Counted from the first letter of the stretch, positions 15,186 to 25,002 are shown. The stretch: 64,000 nucleotides of DNA from Propionicimonas paludicola (GCF_002563675.1 NZ_PDJC01000001.1:2418001-2482000); one strand, 5' to 3'. Notes: generated from the letters alone by a model not told the origin. Translations and numbers: made by a program.

Positions 15186-16793
15186 TCAGCTGCAGCGAAG
15201 CCCAGCCGCAGGGACGACACCTCGGGTCAAGTAGGCGATCACGGCCTGGTCCACGCACGTCGACTTGCCGCCGAAGGTGCCGTGGCCCTCTCCGGTGTAG
15301 GTGATCAACGTGGCCGACTTCAGCTGCTTGGCCATCCATTCGGCGTAGCGGTAAGGGGTTGCGTTGTCGCCCAACGCACCGATCACGAGCAGCGGTGCCG
15401 CACCGGCGCCGGTCGGGTGCAGTTGGACGTCCGCGCGCACCGGCCATAGCGGGCAGGTGTAGGACGGCCCGAGGTACTTGCCGAAGACCGGCGCCTTGCG
15501 CTGATCGGTGACCCAGTCCGCGTCGGCGTCCACCACTCCGTCGTCGGTGGAGTCGCGGCAACCGATGGCCGGGAAGGCGTAGACCATCGGGTCGTAGCTG
15601 CCGTCCTCGTTGCGGCCGTTCAGCAGGTCGGCGGCGGCCAGTAAGCCGCGTCCGTCCCCGGCGTCGGCCGACTTCACCAGAAGAGCGATGGACGGCCAGG
15701 CCTCGGCTCCGCCGTAGAGCATCGCGGCCACCCCGGTCACCGCAAGGCTCTGGGTGAGCATCCGGTCGCCGGCCTTGACCGGGGAGGAGTCCAGCCGATC
15801 CCACAACCTGGTGATCGCTGACTTCACGGCTGCCTCGCTTCCGCCCAGCGGGCAGGACCGGGCCGCACACCAGGTGGCGTAGTGCGTCAGAGCCAGGTCG
15901 AAGCCCTCGGCCTGCGGGATCGACTCGTCGTCGGTGATGTTCACCGCGGCGTCCAGGACCAGCCGTCCGGTGTTCTCGGGGAACAGTTCGGCGTAGTAGG
16001 CGCCGATCTGGGTGCCGTAGGAGTAGCCGACGAAGTTCAACTTCGGCTGGCCGAGCAGCCGTCGCAGCAGGTCGAGGTCACGGACCGTGTCGACGGTGCC
16101 GATGTGGGCCAGCAGATCGCCGTTGCGCTGCCAACAGCCCTTGTTGAAGGCCTCCACTCCGGCCAACAGCGCAGCCCGCTCGGACGGATCGTCCGGGCTC
16201 TGGTCGAGCTGGATGAACGTGTCGGTGTCGGCATCGCTGAGGCAGCGGACCGGAGTGGACGACCCCGTCCCGCGCGGGTCCCAGCCGATGATGTCGTAGC
16301 CCTCCAGCCCCTTGCTGGCGAAGCTGGTGACCAGCTCGGTGCCGGACGCCCCCGGTCCGCCGGGGTTGATGAACAAGGTGCCGAGCTTCGGAGTCGCCGT
16401 GGCCGGCTTGCGACGCAGCGCCAAGGTGACCGCGGCCCGGCTCGGGTCGGCATAGTCCAGCGGCGCCCGGACGCTGGCGCACTGGGTGCCTTGTTCGCAG
16501 TCGGTCCAGGACAGCCGCTGGCTCAGGTAGCCGTCCAAGTCAGGGCCCAGCGAGGCGGCCACCCCGGCGACCGTGGGATGGACCGGCGGCAGGGTGAGTC
16601 GATCGACCATCGGGGACGGCCTGGTGGCCAGCACCAGATCGCCGACCGTGGTGCTGGTCGGACTCGGGCTGGCCGAACTCGGCGTCGGATCGCTCGGCGG
16701 GCTGGACGGGCTGGGCCCGACCTGTGCGGCCGTGCAGCCGCTGACCAGCAGCGATGCCGCCGCCAGCAGGCCCAGGATCCGTTTCCCTCGCAC
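15186..16793 (-). CDS. Secreted alpha/beta-hydrolase, tripeptidyl-aminopeptidase-like
   Basis: Lipid-anchored exported peptidase of 535 residues. Signal peptide with lipobox LVSGC (about 16-20), then a Ser/Pro-rich linker to about 50. The hydrolase domain has NPGGPGASG (oxyanion region), DPRGTGSS, the nucleophile elbow GYSYGT, an acidic residue in GALGDNATPY and the histidine in GEGHGTF near the C terminus. This matches the TAP/SlpD group of actinobacterial extracellular hydrolases, which remove tripeptides from N termini. Several paired cysteines suit an exported protein. The start is GTG at 16793. Confidence 0.88.
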   Translation of the reverse strand: MRGKRILGLLAAASLLVSGCTAAQVGPSPSSPPSDPTPSSASPSPTSTTVGDLVLATRPSPMVDRLTLPPVHPTVAGVAASLGPDLDGYLSQRLSWTDCEQGTQCASVRAPLDYADPSRAAVTLALRRKPATATPKLGTLFINPGGPGASGTELVTSFASKGLEGYDIIGWDPRGTGSSTPVRCLSDADTDTFIQLDQSPDDPSERAALLAGVEAFNKGCWQRNGDLLAHIGTVDTVRDLDLLRRLLGQPKLNFVGYSYGTQIGAYYAELFPENTGRLVLDAAVNITDDESIPQAEGFDLALTHYATWCAARSCPLGGSEAAVKSAITRLWDRLDSSPVKAGDRMLTQSLAVTGVAAMLYGGAEAWPSIALLVKSADAGDGRGLLAAADLLNGRNEDGSYDPMVYAFPAIGCRDSTDDGVVDADADWVTDQRKAPVFGKYLGPSYTCPLWPVRADVQLHPTGAGAAPLLVIGALGDNATPYRYAEWMAKQLKSATLITYTGEGHGTFGGKSTCVDQAVIAYLTRGVVPAAGLRCS

Positions 16794-16828
16794 CGACTCA
16801 GCCTAGTCGCTGGGCCGGTGCGACCGGC

Positions 16829-18514
16829 TCAGTCCTCTTCGTCCGCCTCGTCACGTCCGCGGGCATCGCGGAAGCTGCGATCCAGGCTCCAGCCGCCGGC
16901 TCCGACGGTCAGGAACAGGATGCCGACACCGACCAGCAGCAGCTCGAGCTCACCGTAGAACCCGGGCTGACCGGCCACGAATGGGCTGAAGCTCGAACCC
17001 CAGAAGACCAGGGCCAGCGCGCCACCGGCGATCAGAGCCACGCCCAGACCGGCCACCCGAGTGAGCAGACCCAGGACCAAGGCCAACGCGATCGCCAGCG
17101 AGCTGGCTCCGGTGACGATCGCCCACAGCTCCGGGCGCGGCAGGATCGTCGCGGCGAAGGTCTTGGTGGCGACCGGCAGCTCGGTGAGAATGCCGAGGCC
17201 GCGGATCGCGAAGATCCCGGCCACGATCAGCCGCAGCAGGAACAGTCCGAGCGAACCGATGAACTTGTCGGTGGTCCGCTTCTCGATCCGGATCGGCTCG
17301 GCTGCAACCACGGCAGCCGGGGCCACTGCGGTCGAGGCCACCAGAGCGGCCTCGCGGGCCTCACGCCGGGCGGCGCGCTCGGCGGCGAGCTTGCGCTCCT
17401 CCTCCGACGGCTCCTGCGCCGCAGCCACGCTCTCCTCGGTGCGGAAGATGTCGTCGGTGGGCGGTGCCACCACCGTCGGGGACGGCACCGCGGCCGGCGC
17501 CTCGGGCGCCGGGCTCAGGTTCGGAGTGGCCACCGAGACCGGGCTCGACTCCGCGACCACCTGCGCGAACGGCACCGGACCACCGGACGCTGCCGCAGCG
17601 GCCGGCGACCACGTGGGGGCCGGTGCTTCGACAGGCTCGGCAACCGGGGACGGCGCTTCGACAGGCTCAGCCACCGGGGGCTGCTGCGTCCAGGCGGGTG
17701 TCGCAGCAGGCTCGCTGATCGCCTCGACAGGCTCAGCAACCGGAGCAGGCTCAGCGACCGGGGCGGCCAACGGTTCCTCGGCCGGAGTGGGGGCGGAACC
17801 CCACTGGGCGACCGGGTCGGGCTCGGAGTAGGTCGGCTGCGGCGCGGGAACCGGAACCACCGGCTCAGCCACCGGGGTCGGCTGAGCCCAGGCGGGCGCT
17901 TCGGCAGGCTCAGCAACCGGAGCAGGCTCGGCAATCGCTTCAACAGGCTCACTAACCGGGGACGGCTGCGCCCACGCGGCTTCGACAGGCTCAGCCACCG
18001 GAGCAGGCTCGGCCACCGGTGCGACGAAGCCCGTCGGGGCGACCCAGGCTTGGGCGGCGACCTCTTCGGGAGTGATCGGCTCCGGCAGGGCGGGCTCGGG
18101 GGTGACCGGCTCGGACATCACCGGCTCCGGGGTGATCGGCTCGGGAACCGGCTCAGGCGCGGGCGGAGCCACCCAACCACTGGCGGCCGACTCCATAGGT
18201 GGCGCACCCCAGGCCGGGGCCGGCGGCAGCACCGGGGCCGGCGGAGCGGCCGGAGCCGTCCAGGCCGGAGCGGCCGGCAGAGTCGGTGCCGGCGGGGCGG
18301 GCGGAGCCGCCCACGTGGGCAGGTCGGCGGCCGGCTCAGGGCCGGTGGCCGGCTCGGCCGGGGCAGCCAGCCGCGGCAGGTCCGTCCACGGCGCAGCCTG
18401 GCTCGGCCCCTCGGCCGCAAAGCGGGCGGCGGTCGGCTCAGCGGCTGGTGTCGGCTGGGCCGGCGCCCCTTCATTGGTTGCCGGGTAATTCTCCGGCTCG
18501 CGCGGCTCGGTCAC
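16829..18514 (-). CDS. DoxX-family membrane protein with long Pro/Ala/Glu-rich N-terminal region
   Basis: Protein of 561 residues with two parts. The first 380 or so are low-complexity Pro/Ala/Glu/Val sequence containing six copies of VAEPVEA-like heptads. Each is encoded by the dispersed GGCTGAGCCTGTCGAAGC DNA repeat, so the repeat has spread in frame. The C-terminal 150 residues form a four-span DoxX domain (KFIGSLGLFLLRLIVAGIF onward), a family linked to redox or quinone functions, ending in a charged tail. GTG 18514 follows GGAGGAAGGA by 7 bp. The N-terminal region is probably cytoplasmic or cell-wall spanning and disordered; its length likely varies between strains. Confidence 0.8.
   Translation of the reverse strand: MTEPREPENYPATNEGAPAQPTPAAEPTAARFAAEGPSQAAPWTDLPRLAAPAEPATGPEPAADLPTWAAPPAPPAPTLPAAPAWTAPAAPPAPVLPPAPAWGAPPMESAASGWVAPPAPEPVPEPITPEPVMSEPVTPEPALPEPITPEEVAAQAWVAPTGFVAPVAEPAPVAEPVEAAWAQPSPVSEPVEAIAEPAPVAEPAEAPAWAQPTPVAEPVVPVPAPQPTYSEPDPVAQWGSAPTPAEEPLAAPVAEPAPVAEPVEAISEPAATPAWTQQPPVAEPVEAPSPVAEPVEAPAPTWSPAAAAASGGPVPFAQVVAESSPVSVATPNLSPAPEAPAAVPSPTVVAPPTDDIFRTEESVAAAQEPSEEERKLAAERAARREAREAALVASTAVAPAAVVAAEPIRIEKRTTDKFIGSLGLFLLRLIVAGIFAIRGLGILTELPVATKTFAATILPRPELWAIVTGASSLAIALALVLGLLTRVAGLGVALIAGGALALVFWGSSFSPFVAGQPGFYGELELLLVGVGILFLTVGAGGWSLDRSFRDARGRDEADEED
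17625..18000 (-). repeat. Cluster of six in-frame copies of the dispersed repeat
   Basis: Copies of about 22 bp, with plus-strand core GCTTCGACAGGCTCAGC, start at 17625, 17655, 17721, 17898, 17937 and 17979, with one to three base changes between copies. All have the same orientation and reading frame. Confidence 0.75.
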
Positions 18515-18612
18515 GGGAAGTCCTTCCTCCGGGCTTAGTCTCCCCCATGCTGTCACCCGTACAGGGGATCACTGCACAGCGACACGGCCCACCGGGCCGC
18601 CGGTCACAGCGG

Positions 18613-19785
18613 TCAGGACGGGCGAGCCAGGCTCAACAGCAGCGCTTCGAAGGCCAGCAGGGGCGCCACATTGGTCTCCAGCGCCGTCCGGCAAGCCAGG
18701 ATGGCGTCCAGTCTGCGGATCGTGGCGGTCGGGTCGCCGGACCGGGCCAAGGCGTCCACTTGATCGGCCAGATCGAGGTTCACCAGGGCGGCTCCCGAGC
18801 CGGTCTGGACGGCAAGGACGTCGCGGTAGAGCGAGGTGAACTCGGTCAGCACTCGATCCAGGGCATCGCGCTGGAGCCGCTTGGCCCGCGCCTTCTGCTG
18901 ATCCTCCAGCTCGCGCAGCGCCGCCTGCGCATTGCGCGGACGGGCCCCCTTCGTCCCGAAGCCGAGCGCCTCGTTCAGCTTGGCCCGCTCCTGCTCGTCC
19001 AGCCCTGAAGTGATCGCGGACGCCTCCGTAGCGGCAGCGTCCACCAGTTCGGCCGCAGACCGCAGGCAGGCCCCCAGCGAGGTCAGTGCCGACGGGATCG
19101 CCAACACCTGGCGGCGCCGCTCCCGAGCCGACTCGTTCCTGGCAAGCGCGCGAGCGCGTCCGATATGACCCTGGGCGATCCGGGCCACCTCGGCGGCCAG
19201 CGCCGGCTCGACGCCGTCGCGGCGCGCCAGCAACTCGGCGATCGCCGCCTCACTGGGCGTGCTCAGTTCGACCCGCCGGCAGCGGGACCGGATGGTCACC
19301 ACCACGTCGTCGGCGGTCGGCGCGCACAGCAGCCAGATCGTCCGCGGTGCCGGCTCTTCGATGCTCTTCAGCAGGGCGTCCGCACCACGCTCGGTGACCC
19401 GGTCGGCGTCCTCGACCACCAGCACCTGCAGCGGCCCGAGGGTGGGCGCCATCGCCGCCCGTCGGACGAGATCGCGCACCTCGTCCACCCCGATCGACAG
19501 CTGCTCGGTGCGGACCAGGGTCACGTCGGGATGAGCACCGGAAAGCACGGTGGTGCAGGTGTTGCAGTCGCCGCAGCCACCGCGCGGGCATTGCAGCGCC
19601 GCGGCGAAAGCCCTAGCCGCATTCGAGCGGCCGGAGCCGGGCGGACCGGTGAACAGCCAGGCGTGGGTCATGGCGTGCCGGTTGCCGTCCACCTCGGACG
19701 CTCCGACAGCCCGCCGCAGCACGTCGACAACCCGCTCCTGGCCGATCAGGTCGGTCCAGACCCCGGTGCTGGTGGCTGCGTTCAC
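18613..19785 (-). CDS. holB: DNA polymerase III clamp-loader subunit delta-prime
   Basis: Clamp-loader ATPase-like subunit of 390 residues. An AAA+ module occupies about 1-210 with Walker A-like GPPGSGRSN at about 47 (arginine replaces the usual lysine, as in non-hydrolysing delta-prime), a zinc-binding four-cysteine cluster (C-x4-C-x2-C-x2-C, CPRGGCGDCNTC), VLVVEDADRVTE, and the SRC-containing segment IRSRCRRVEL. The C-terminal helical domain completes the clamp-loader fold. GTG 19785 overlaps the tmk stop as GTGA; tmk-holB is a common bacterial pair. Confidence 0.93.
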   Translation of the reverse strand: MNAATSTGVWTDLIGQERVVDVLRRAVGASEVDGNRHAMTHAWLFTGPPGSGRSNAARAFAAALQCPRGGCGDCNTCTTVLSGAHPDVTLVRTEQLSIGVDEVRDLVRRAAMAPTLGPLQVLVVEDADRVTERGADALLKSIEEPAPRTIWLLCAPTADDVVVTIRSRCRRVELSTPSEAAIAELLARRDGVEPALAAEVARIAQGHIGRARALARNESARERRRQVLAIPSALTSLGACLRSAAELVDAAATEASAITSGLDEQERAKLNEALGFGTKGARPRNAQAALRELEDQQKARAKRLQRDALDRVLTEFTSLYRDVLAVQTGSGAALVNLDLADQVDALARSGDPTATIRRLDAILACRTALETNVAPLLAFEALLLSLARPS

Positions 19786-20417
19786 GGCTCCACTGTGCCA
19801 GCCGGGCCGGACAGAAGCGAGGCCAGCCGAGCCCGGATCCGATCGGCCAACTCGGCCACCGGAAGCCGTGCCGGAAGCACCAGATAGTGCTCCGGATCGC
19901 GTGCCGCGAGGGCCAGGAATGCCTGCCGGGCGCGCAGATGGACGTCGTGGCCGGCGTCCTCGAGACGATCCTTCTCCTCGATGGTGGCCAGCCCCTGGGC
20001 CGGATCCAGATCGAGCACCACCGTCAGGTCCGGCAACAGGTCGCCGGTCGCCCAGCGCGCGATCTGCTCGACCCGGTCCGGATCCAGATCACGGCCGGCG
20101 CCCTGGTAGGCCAGGAGCGAGTCGACGTAGCGATCCGAGATCACCAAGGCTCCCCGATCCAGCGCGGGCCGAATCACCTCGTAGACGTGTTGAGCCTTGT
20201 CAGCGGCGTACATCAGCGCTTCGGCGCGGGGCGACACGTCCCCCCAGGCCGGGTTCAGCACCAGATCGCGCAGCACCTCACCGATCGGCGAACCGCCGGG
20301 CTCCAAGGTGACCAGCACCTCTCGTCCCAGGGCACGAGCCCAGTCGGCCAGCAGTGCAGTCTGCGTGGACTTGCCGACCCCGTCACCGCCCTCGAAGACG
20401 ACGAAGACCCCGGCCAT
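19782..20417 (-). CDS. tmk: Thymidylate kinase
   Basis: Phosphorylates dTMP to dTDP. Length is 211 residues, typical. The P-loop GGDGVGKST is at 10-18, the DR(Y/H) motif appears as ISDRYVDSLLAYQG, and LTLEPGG-like sequence appears as VTLEPGGSPIGE. The Lid region around EEKDRLEDAG is arginine-containing. ATG 20417 lies 2 bp beyond the topA stop, so topA-tmk-holB form one leftward operon for DNA metabolism. Confidence 0.96.
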   Translation of the reverse strand: MAGVFVVFEGGDGVGKSTQTALLADWARALGREVLVTLEPGGSPIGEVLRDLVLNPAWGDVSPRAEALMYAADKAQHVYEVIRPALDRGALVISDRYVDSLLAYQGAGRDLDPDRVEQIARWATGDLLPDLTVVLDLDPAQGLATIEEKDRLEDAGHDVHLRARQAFLALAARDPEHYLVLPARLPVAELADRIRARLASLLSGPAGTVEP

Positions 20418-20419
20418 GG

Positions 20420-23116
20420 CTACTTGCCGCTCGCCTTGCGCGTGGCCGGCTTGCGGGTGGACGTCTTGGCGGCCGGCTTGCGGGTGGTCCGCTTCGGAGC
20501 CGGCCCCTTGGCCCGCTTCTCGGCCAGCAGCTCGGCAGCCCGCTCCAGGGTCATGGTCTCGACCGCGTCGTCACGCCGCAGCGTGGCATTGGTCTCACCG
20601 TCGGTCACGTACGGACCGAACCGGCCGTCTTTGACCACCACGGGCTTGCCCGAGACCGGGTCGGCACCCAGCTCGGCCAGCGGTCCGGCTCCGGCCCGGG
20701 CGGCACCCCGTCCGCGGGTCTTCGGCTCGGCGTAGATGGCCTCAGCCTGCTCCAGGGTGATGTCGAAGATCTGCTCCTCGCTGGTCAGCGAGCGCGAGTC
20801 CGTCCCCTTCTTCAGGTAGGGGCCATAGCGTCCGTTCTGGGCGGTGATCTGCTCGCCGTCGGCGCCGACACCGACCACCCGGGGCAGGCTGATCAGCTTC
20901 AGCGCCTCCTCCAGGGTCACGGTGTCCAGGCTCATCGAGGCGAACAGCGAGCCGGTCTTGGCCTTGGCCGACTTCGGCGCATCCTCGGGCAGCACCTCGG
21001 TGACATAGGGGCCGTAGCGTCCGTCCTTGGCCACGATCGGGTACCCGGTCTCCGGATTCACCCCGATCTCCCGCTCGGTGGCGGCCGGCTTGTCGAGCAG
21101 TTCGCGGGCGAACTCCAGGCTCAGCCCGTCCGGCGGCAGCTCAGGATCGACATTGGCCCGACGCCCCTCGGTGTCCTCTAGGTAGGTGCCGTAGCGGCCC
21201 ACCCGGACGTCGATGCCGTCGCCCAGGCTGAACGTGGACAGCTTCTTGGCGTCGATCTCGCCCAGCTCGCTGACCAGCTTCTCCAGCCCGGCCCCGCCGT
21301 CGTCGCCGTAGTAGAAGTCCTTCAACACTCGGATCCGGGCGGCCTTGCCGCTGGCCACCTCGTCGAGGATCTCTTCCATGCCGGCGGTGAAGGTGTAGTC
21401 GACCAGCTTGCTGAAGTGCTCCTCCAGCAGTCGGGTCACCGCGAAGGCCAGCCAGGTCGGCACCAGCGCCGAGCCCTTCTTGAACACATAGTCGCGGCTG
21501 GTGATCGTCCGGATGATCGCGGCGTAGGTGGACGGACGGCCGATCTCCAGCTCTTCGAGCTTGGCCACCAGGCTGGGCTCGGTGTAGCGGGCCGGCGGCT
21601 TGGTCTCGTGGGCGCTGGCGGTCAGGCTCTCCGGCTCCAGCTGCTGGCCGTTGGCCAGCTGCGGCAGGCGGGCCTGCGCGTCGTCCTCGCTGGTGTCGTC
21701 GTCATCGTGGGACTCGACGTAGGCCTTGAGGAAGCCGAGGAAGGTGACCGTCCGACCCGAGGCGGTGAACGCGGCCCGTCCGGACTCGATCACCTCGCCG
21801 GTGGCGGCGTTGGTCACCGATACCCGCTCGGGCAGGGTGGCGCCGATCCGCACCGAGACGGTCTCGCCGACCGCATCGGTCATCTGGGAGGCGATGGTGC
21901 GCTTCCAGATCAGTTCGTAGAGCCGACGATGATCGCCGGACAGCCCACTGTGCTCAGGGGTACGGAAGCTCTCACCGGCCGGCCGGATCGCCTCGTGCGC
22001 CTCCTGGGCGTTCTTCACCTTGGACGTGTAGGTGCGCGGCCGATCGGGTATGTAGGCCCCACCGAACAGCTCCTTGACCTGCGCCCGGGCCGCGGCGATG
22101 GCCGTGGTCGACAAGGTGACCGAGTCGGTACGCATATAGGTGATGAAGCCGCGCTCGTACAGCTCCTGGGCCACGCTCATGGTGCGCTGCGCGGTGAAGC
22201 CGAGCTTGCGTCCGGCCTCCTGCTGCAAGGTGGTGGTCCTAAACGGCGGGTAGGGCTTGCGGGTGTAGCTCTTCGCCTCGACCGAGGCCACCGCGAAGCC
22301 GGCCTTCGACAGCTGGCCGGCCAGCTTCTCGGCCCCAGCCAGGGACAGCTGCAGGACGTCCTCGCCGACCAGGCGTCCGACCGAGTCGAAGTCACGTCCC
22401 TGGGCGATCCGGCGGCCGTCGAAGGTGGACAGTCGGGCCGTGAAGGTGCGCGGCTCGGAGTCCGCCCCGGCGTCCAGGACGGCCTCGATGCCGGCGAAAC
22501 CGGCAGCCCGGAAGGCGATCCGCTCCCGCTCCCGATCGACCACCAGCCGGGTGGCCACCGACTGGACGCGTCCAGCCGACAGCTTCGGCATGACCTTCTT
22601 CCACAGCACCGGAGAAACCTCGTAGCCGTAGAGCCGGTCCAGAATCCGCCGGGTCTCCTGGGCGTCGACCAGGTCGGTGTCCAGTTCGCGGGTGTTCTCG
22701 ACGGCGGCCTGAATGGCCTCGGGGGTGATCTCGTGGAAGACCATCCGCTTCACCGGGATCTTCGGCTTCAGCTCGTCCAGCAGATGCCAGGCGATCGCCT
22801 CGCCCTCGCGGTCCTCATCAGTGGCCAGCAGGAGTTCGTCCGCTTCCTTGAGCTTGGCCTTCAGATCGCGGATGGTGCCCTTCTTGTCGGCGGCGACCAC
22901 GTACAGCGGTTCGAAGTCGGCCTCGACGTTCACCCCGGTTCGAGCCCACTTCTCGCCCTTGTACTTGGCCGGAACCTCGGCGGCACCGGTCGGCAGATCG
23001 CGGACGTGGCCGCGGCTGGACTCGACGATGTAACCGGCACCGAGGAACTTGGCCAGACTGACCGCCTTGGTCGGGGACTCGACGATCACCAGCCTGCGCT
23101 TGGCATCTGTGGGCAC
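20420..23116 (-). CDS. topA: DNA topoisomerase I
   Basis: Type IA topoisomerase of 898 residues that relaxes negative supercoils. The Toprim domain starts LVIVESPTKA with DEDREGEAIAWHL; the active-site tyrosine lies in FITYMRTDS (about residue 326). C-terminal repeats of the actinobacterial type carry GRYGPYV signatures at least three times, and the protein ends in a Lys/Arg/Ala/Thr-rich tail, as in mycobacterial TopA, with no zinc fingers. GTG 23116 is chosen because AGGGAG lies eight bases upstream; an ATG at 23149 is the alternative. First gene of topA-tmk-holB. Confidence 0.96.
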   Translation of the reverse strand: MPTDAKRRLVIVESPTKAVSLAKFLGAGYIVESSRGHVRDLPTGAAEVPAKYKGEKWARTGVNVEADFEPLYVVAADKKGTIRDLKAKLKEADELLLATDEDREGEAIAWHLLDELKPKIPVKRMVFHEITPEAIQAAVENTRELDTDLVDAQETRRILDRLYGYEVSPVLWKKVMPKLSAGRVQSVATRLVVDRERERIAFRAAGFAGIEAVLDAGADSEPRTFTARLSTFDGRRIAQGRDFDSVGRLVGEDVLQLSLAGAEKLAGQLSKAGFAVASVEAKSYTRKPYPPFRTTTLQQEAGRKLGFTAQRTMSVAQELYERGFITYMRTDSVTLSTTAIAAARAQVKELFGGAYIPDRPRTYTSKVKNAQEAHEAIRPAGESFRTPEHSGLSGDHRRLYELIWKRTIASQMTDAVGETVSVRIGATLPERVSVTNAATGEVIESGRAAFTASGRTVTFLGFLKAYVESHDDDDTSEDDAQARLPQLANGQQLEPESLTASAHETKPPARYTEPSLVAKLEELEIGRPSTYAAIIRTITSRDYVFKKGSALVPTWLAFAVTRLLEEHFSKLVDYTFTAGMEEILDEVASGKAARIRVLKDFYYGDDGGAGLEKLVSELGEIDAKKLSTFSLGDGIDVRVGRYGTYLEDTEGRRANVDPELPPDGLSLEFARELLDKPAATEREIGVNPETGYPIVAKDGRYGPYVTEVLPEDAPKSAKAKTGSLFASMSLDTVTLEEALKLISLPRVVGVGADGEQITAQNGRYGPYLKKGTDSRSLTSEEQIFDITLEQAEAIYAEPKTRGRGAARAGAGPLAELGADPVSGKPVVVKDGRFGPYVTDGETNATLRRDDAVETMTLERAAELLAEKRAKGPAPKRTTRKPAAKTSTRKPATRKASGK

Positions 23117-23226
23117 TAAGGAACTCCCTGACAGTCGGGTGGATCGAGGCATCACTCTAGTTCCGGCATGGTAGTGCCCCCGGACCAACAACGGGTTCGG
23201 GGGCACGTCCAGGTCTGTTGCCCAGG

Positions 23227-25002
23227 CTAGTTCACCGGGCTACTACCCAATGTCACCGTGGCAGTTTTGGTGTTCCCACTACTGGTGATCCAGGTGATGG
23301 TGACCTGCTGTCCCGGCTCGAGGCTGCGAATCACGCTGGCCAGGTTGGTTCCGGCCTTGATCGAGGAGTCGCCGACCTTGATCAGCCGACTGCCTGCGGT
23401 CACGCCGGCCTTCGCGGCCGGGCTGCCCGAGACCACCTTCACCACGTCGACCCCGTTGCCGGTCGCCTCCTGCGTGGACGGTTGGACGCCCAGGAAGCCG
23501 GCCGGACCGACCCGGACGGTACCGGCATCGGCACCGGTCTCGATCTGAGACACCACGCTCAGCGCGGTGGCGATCGGGACGGCATAGCTGGTGCCCGCCT
23601 TGGTGGAACCGGCCGTGGTGATCCCCACCACCTCGGCCTGGGAGTCGAACATCGGGCCACCGGAGTGCCCCGGGACGGCCCCGGCGTTGGTCTGGATCAG
23701 TCCGGACAGATCCTCGAAGTTGCCCCACGGCGAGTCGGACGACACCCGCAAGCTGCGATCGGTGCCGGTCACCTGGCCCGGAGCCGCCACCAGTACGCCG
23801 CCGCCTTCGGCATTGCCGACCGCGGTCACCGGCTCACCAGTGCTGACGCCGTTGTTGTCGACGGTCACGGTGTCCAGACCGCTGGCGTCCTTCAGCTGCA
23901 GCAGCGCCACGTCCTTGCTCTGGTCGAAGCCAAGAACCGTAGCCAAATACGTGTTCCCGGTAGTGGGAACCCGGACGGCGACCTTGTCGGTGCCCGCAAC
24001 CACGTGGTAGTTGGTGAGCACCTTGCCGTCGGAGGTCAGGATCATCCCGGTTCCGGCAGCGGTGCCGTTGGAGGTCTCGCCCTGGATCAGCACCACCCCC
24101 TTGGCCTGGGCCGCAGTCACCTTGGTGGACGCCGTGGTGTTCTTCTCGCCCTGCCGGCCCCCGGGCTGACCGCTGCCCTGATCCTGCTGGCCGTTGCCGG
24201 ACTGGCCGGCCGGCTGCTGGACCTTGGGAGCGTCCACCGCACCCTGCAGCGCACCATTGGCCCAGAAGGCGCCAGTGGCGATCATCAAGAAGGCCGCGAC
24301 AGCGGCCACGATGGCCGTCCAGCGACGTCCGCGCGATCGGGTGGCCGGCTGATTCGGCTGGTAGTAGGGCGGCTGCGGGTAGTAGCCGCCCGAGTAGTAG
24401 GGGTAGCCGCCGTTGGGCGGGTTGCCGCCGTAGCCGGCCGGCGGGTAGGCGCCGTTCGGCGGGACGCCCGGCCCCGTCGGAGCGCCACCCTGGACGTAGC
24501 CGGCGGTGCCCGGATAGCCCGGCTGCGAGTAGCCGGCGCCCGGGTAGCCCGGCGGGTAGGCCGGAGCCTGACCGGGGTACGGGTATCCGGGGCCCGGATA
24601 GCCGGGCGGGTAGGCCTGGGTCGGGTAGCCGTAGCCATAGCCGGCCTGGTCCGAGGATGCCGGTGATACGTGAGCCGCCGGGTCCGGCGCCGTCCATGCC
24701 GAACTGCCGGACTCCTGGCGAGCCCACGGTGATGGCGGAGGCGGTGCCGTCCAGCCCGAGTCCGGGGCAGTCTCCTGAGGCAGCCGAGCCGTCCGCTCGG
24801 CCTCTACCGATGTCGCGGCAAGCGGATCGGCGGACCAAGAACCGCCTTCACCGAACCCACCGGACGCACCCGGCGCCGAGCCTTGCTCCGCAGCTGACTC
24901 GGTGTGTGCGGCGGATGCCCCCCGGTCCGCCTGACCGCCGGTCGCGGTCTCCTCATTGACTGGCACGTTGTCCCAGGACCGATCGGCCTGATCGTCAACC
25001 AT
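23227..25002 (-). CDS. Membrane-anchored S1C (HtrA-like) serine protease with PDZ domain
   Basis: Protein of 591 residues. A cytoplasmic N-terminal region of about 225 residues is rich in Pro/Gly/Tyr with YPPGYPG repeats. One membrane span follows at about 228-250, then a trypsin-like domain with His in LTNYHVVAG (about 333), Asp in DQSKDVALLQL (about 365) and Ser in GAVPGHSGGPMF (about 448). A C-terminal PDZ domain (about 500-590) contains GSPAAKAGVTAGSRL. HtrA proteins of this design guard envelope protein quality. ATG 25002 has GGAGG six bases upstream. Transcribed in the same direction as topA but separated from it by about 110 bp. Confidence 0.93.
   Translation of the reverse strand: MVDDQADRSWDNVPVNEETATGGQADRGASAAHTESAAEQGSAPGASGGFGEGGSWSADPLAATSVEAERTARLPQETAPDSGWTAPPPPSPWARQESGSSAWTAPDPAAHVSPASSDQAGYGYGYPTQAYPPGYPGPGYPYPGQAPAYPPGYPGAGYSQPGYPGTAGYVQGGAPTGPGVPPNGAYPPAGYGGNPPNGGYPYYSGGYYPQPPYYQPNQPATRSRGRRWTAIVAAVAAFLMIATGAFWANGALQGAVDAPKVQQPAGQSGNGQQDQGSGQPGGRQGEKNTTASTKVTAAQAKGVVLIQGETSNGTAAGTGMILTSDGKVLTNYHVVAGTDKVAVRVPTTGNTYLATVLGFDQSKDVALLQLKDASGLDTVTVDNNGVSTGEPVTAVGNAEGGGVLVAAPGQVTGTDRSLRVSSDSPWGNFEDLSGLIQTNAGAVPGHSGGPMFDSQAEVVGITTAGSTKAGTSYAVPIATALSVVSQIETGADAGTVRVGPAGFLGVQPSTQEATGNGVDVVKVVSGSPAAKAGVTAGSRLIKVGDSSIKAGTNLASVIRSLEPGQQVTITWITSSGNTKTATVTLGSSPVN

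Noticed and set aside
16754-18538. Long plus-strand frame opposite the DoxX gene
   Set aside because: Arg/Gly-rich translation of the repeat region; the minus-strand gene has a signal of domains, ribosome site and DoxX spans.
23218-24666. Long plus-strand frame opposite the S1C protease
   Set aside because: No motifs; the minus strand shows the catalytic triad and PDZ domain.
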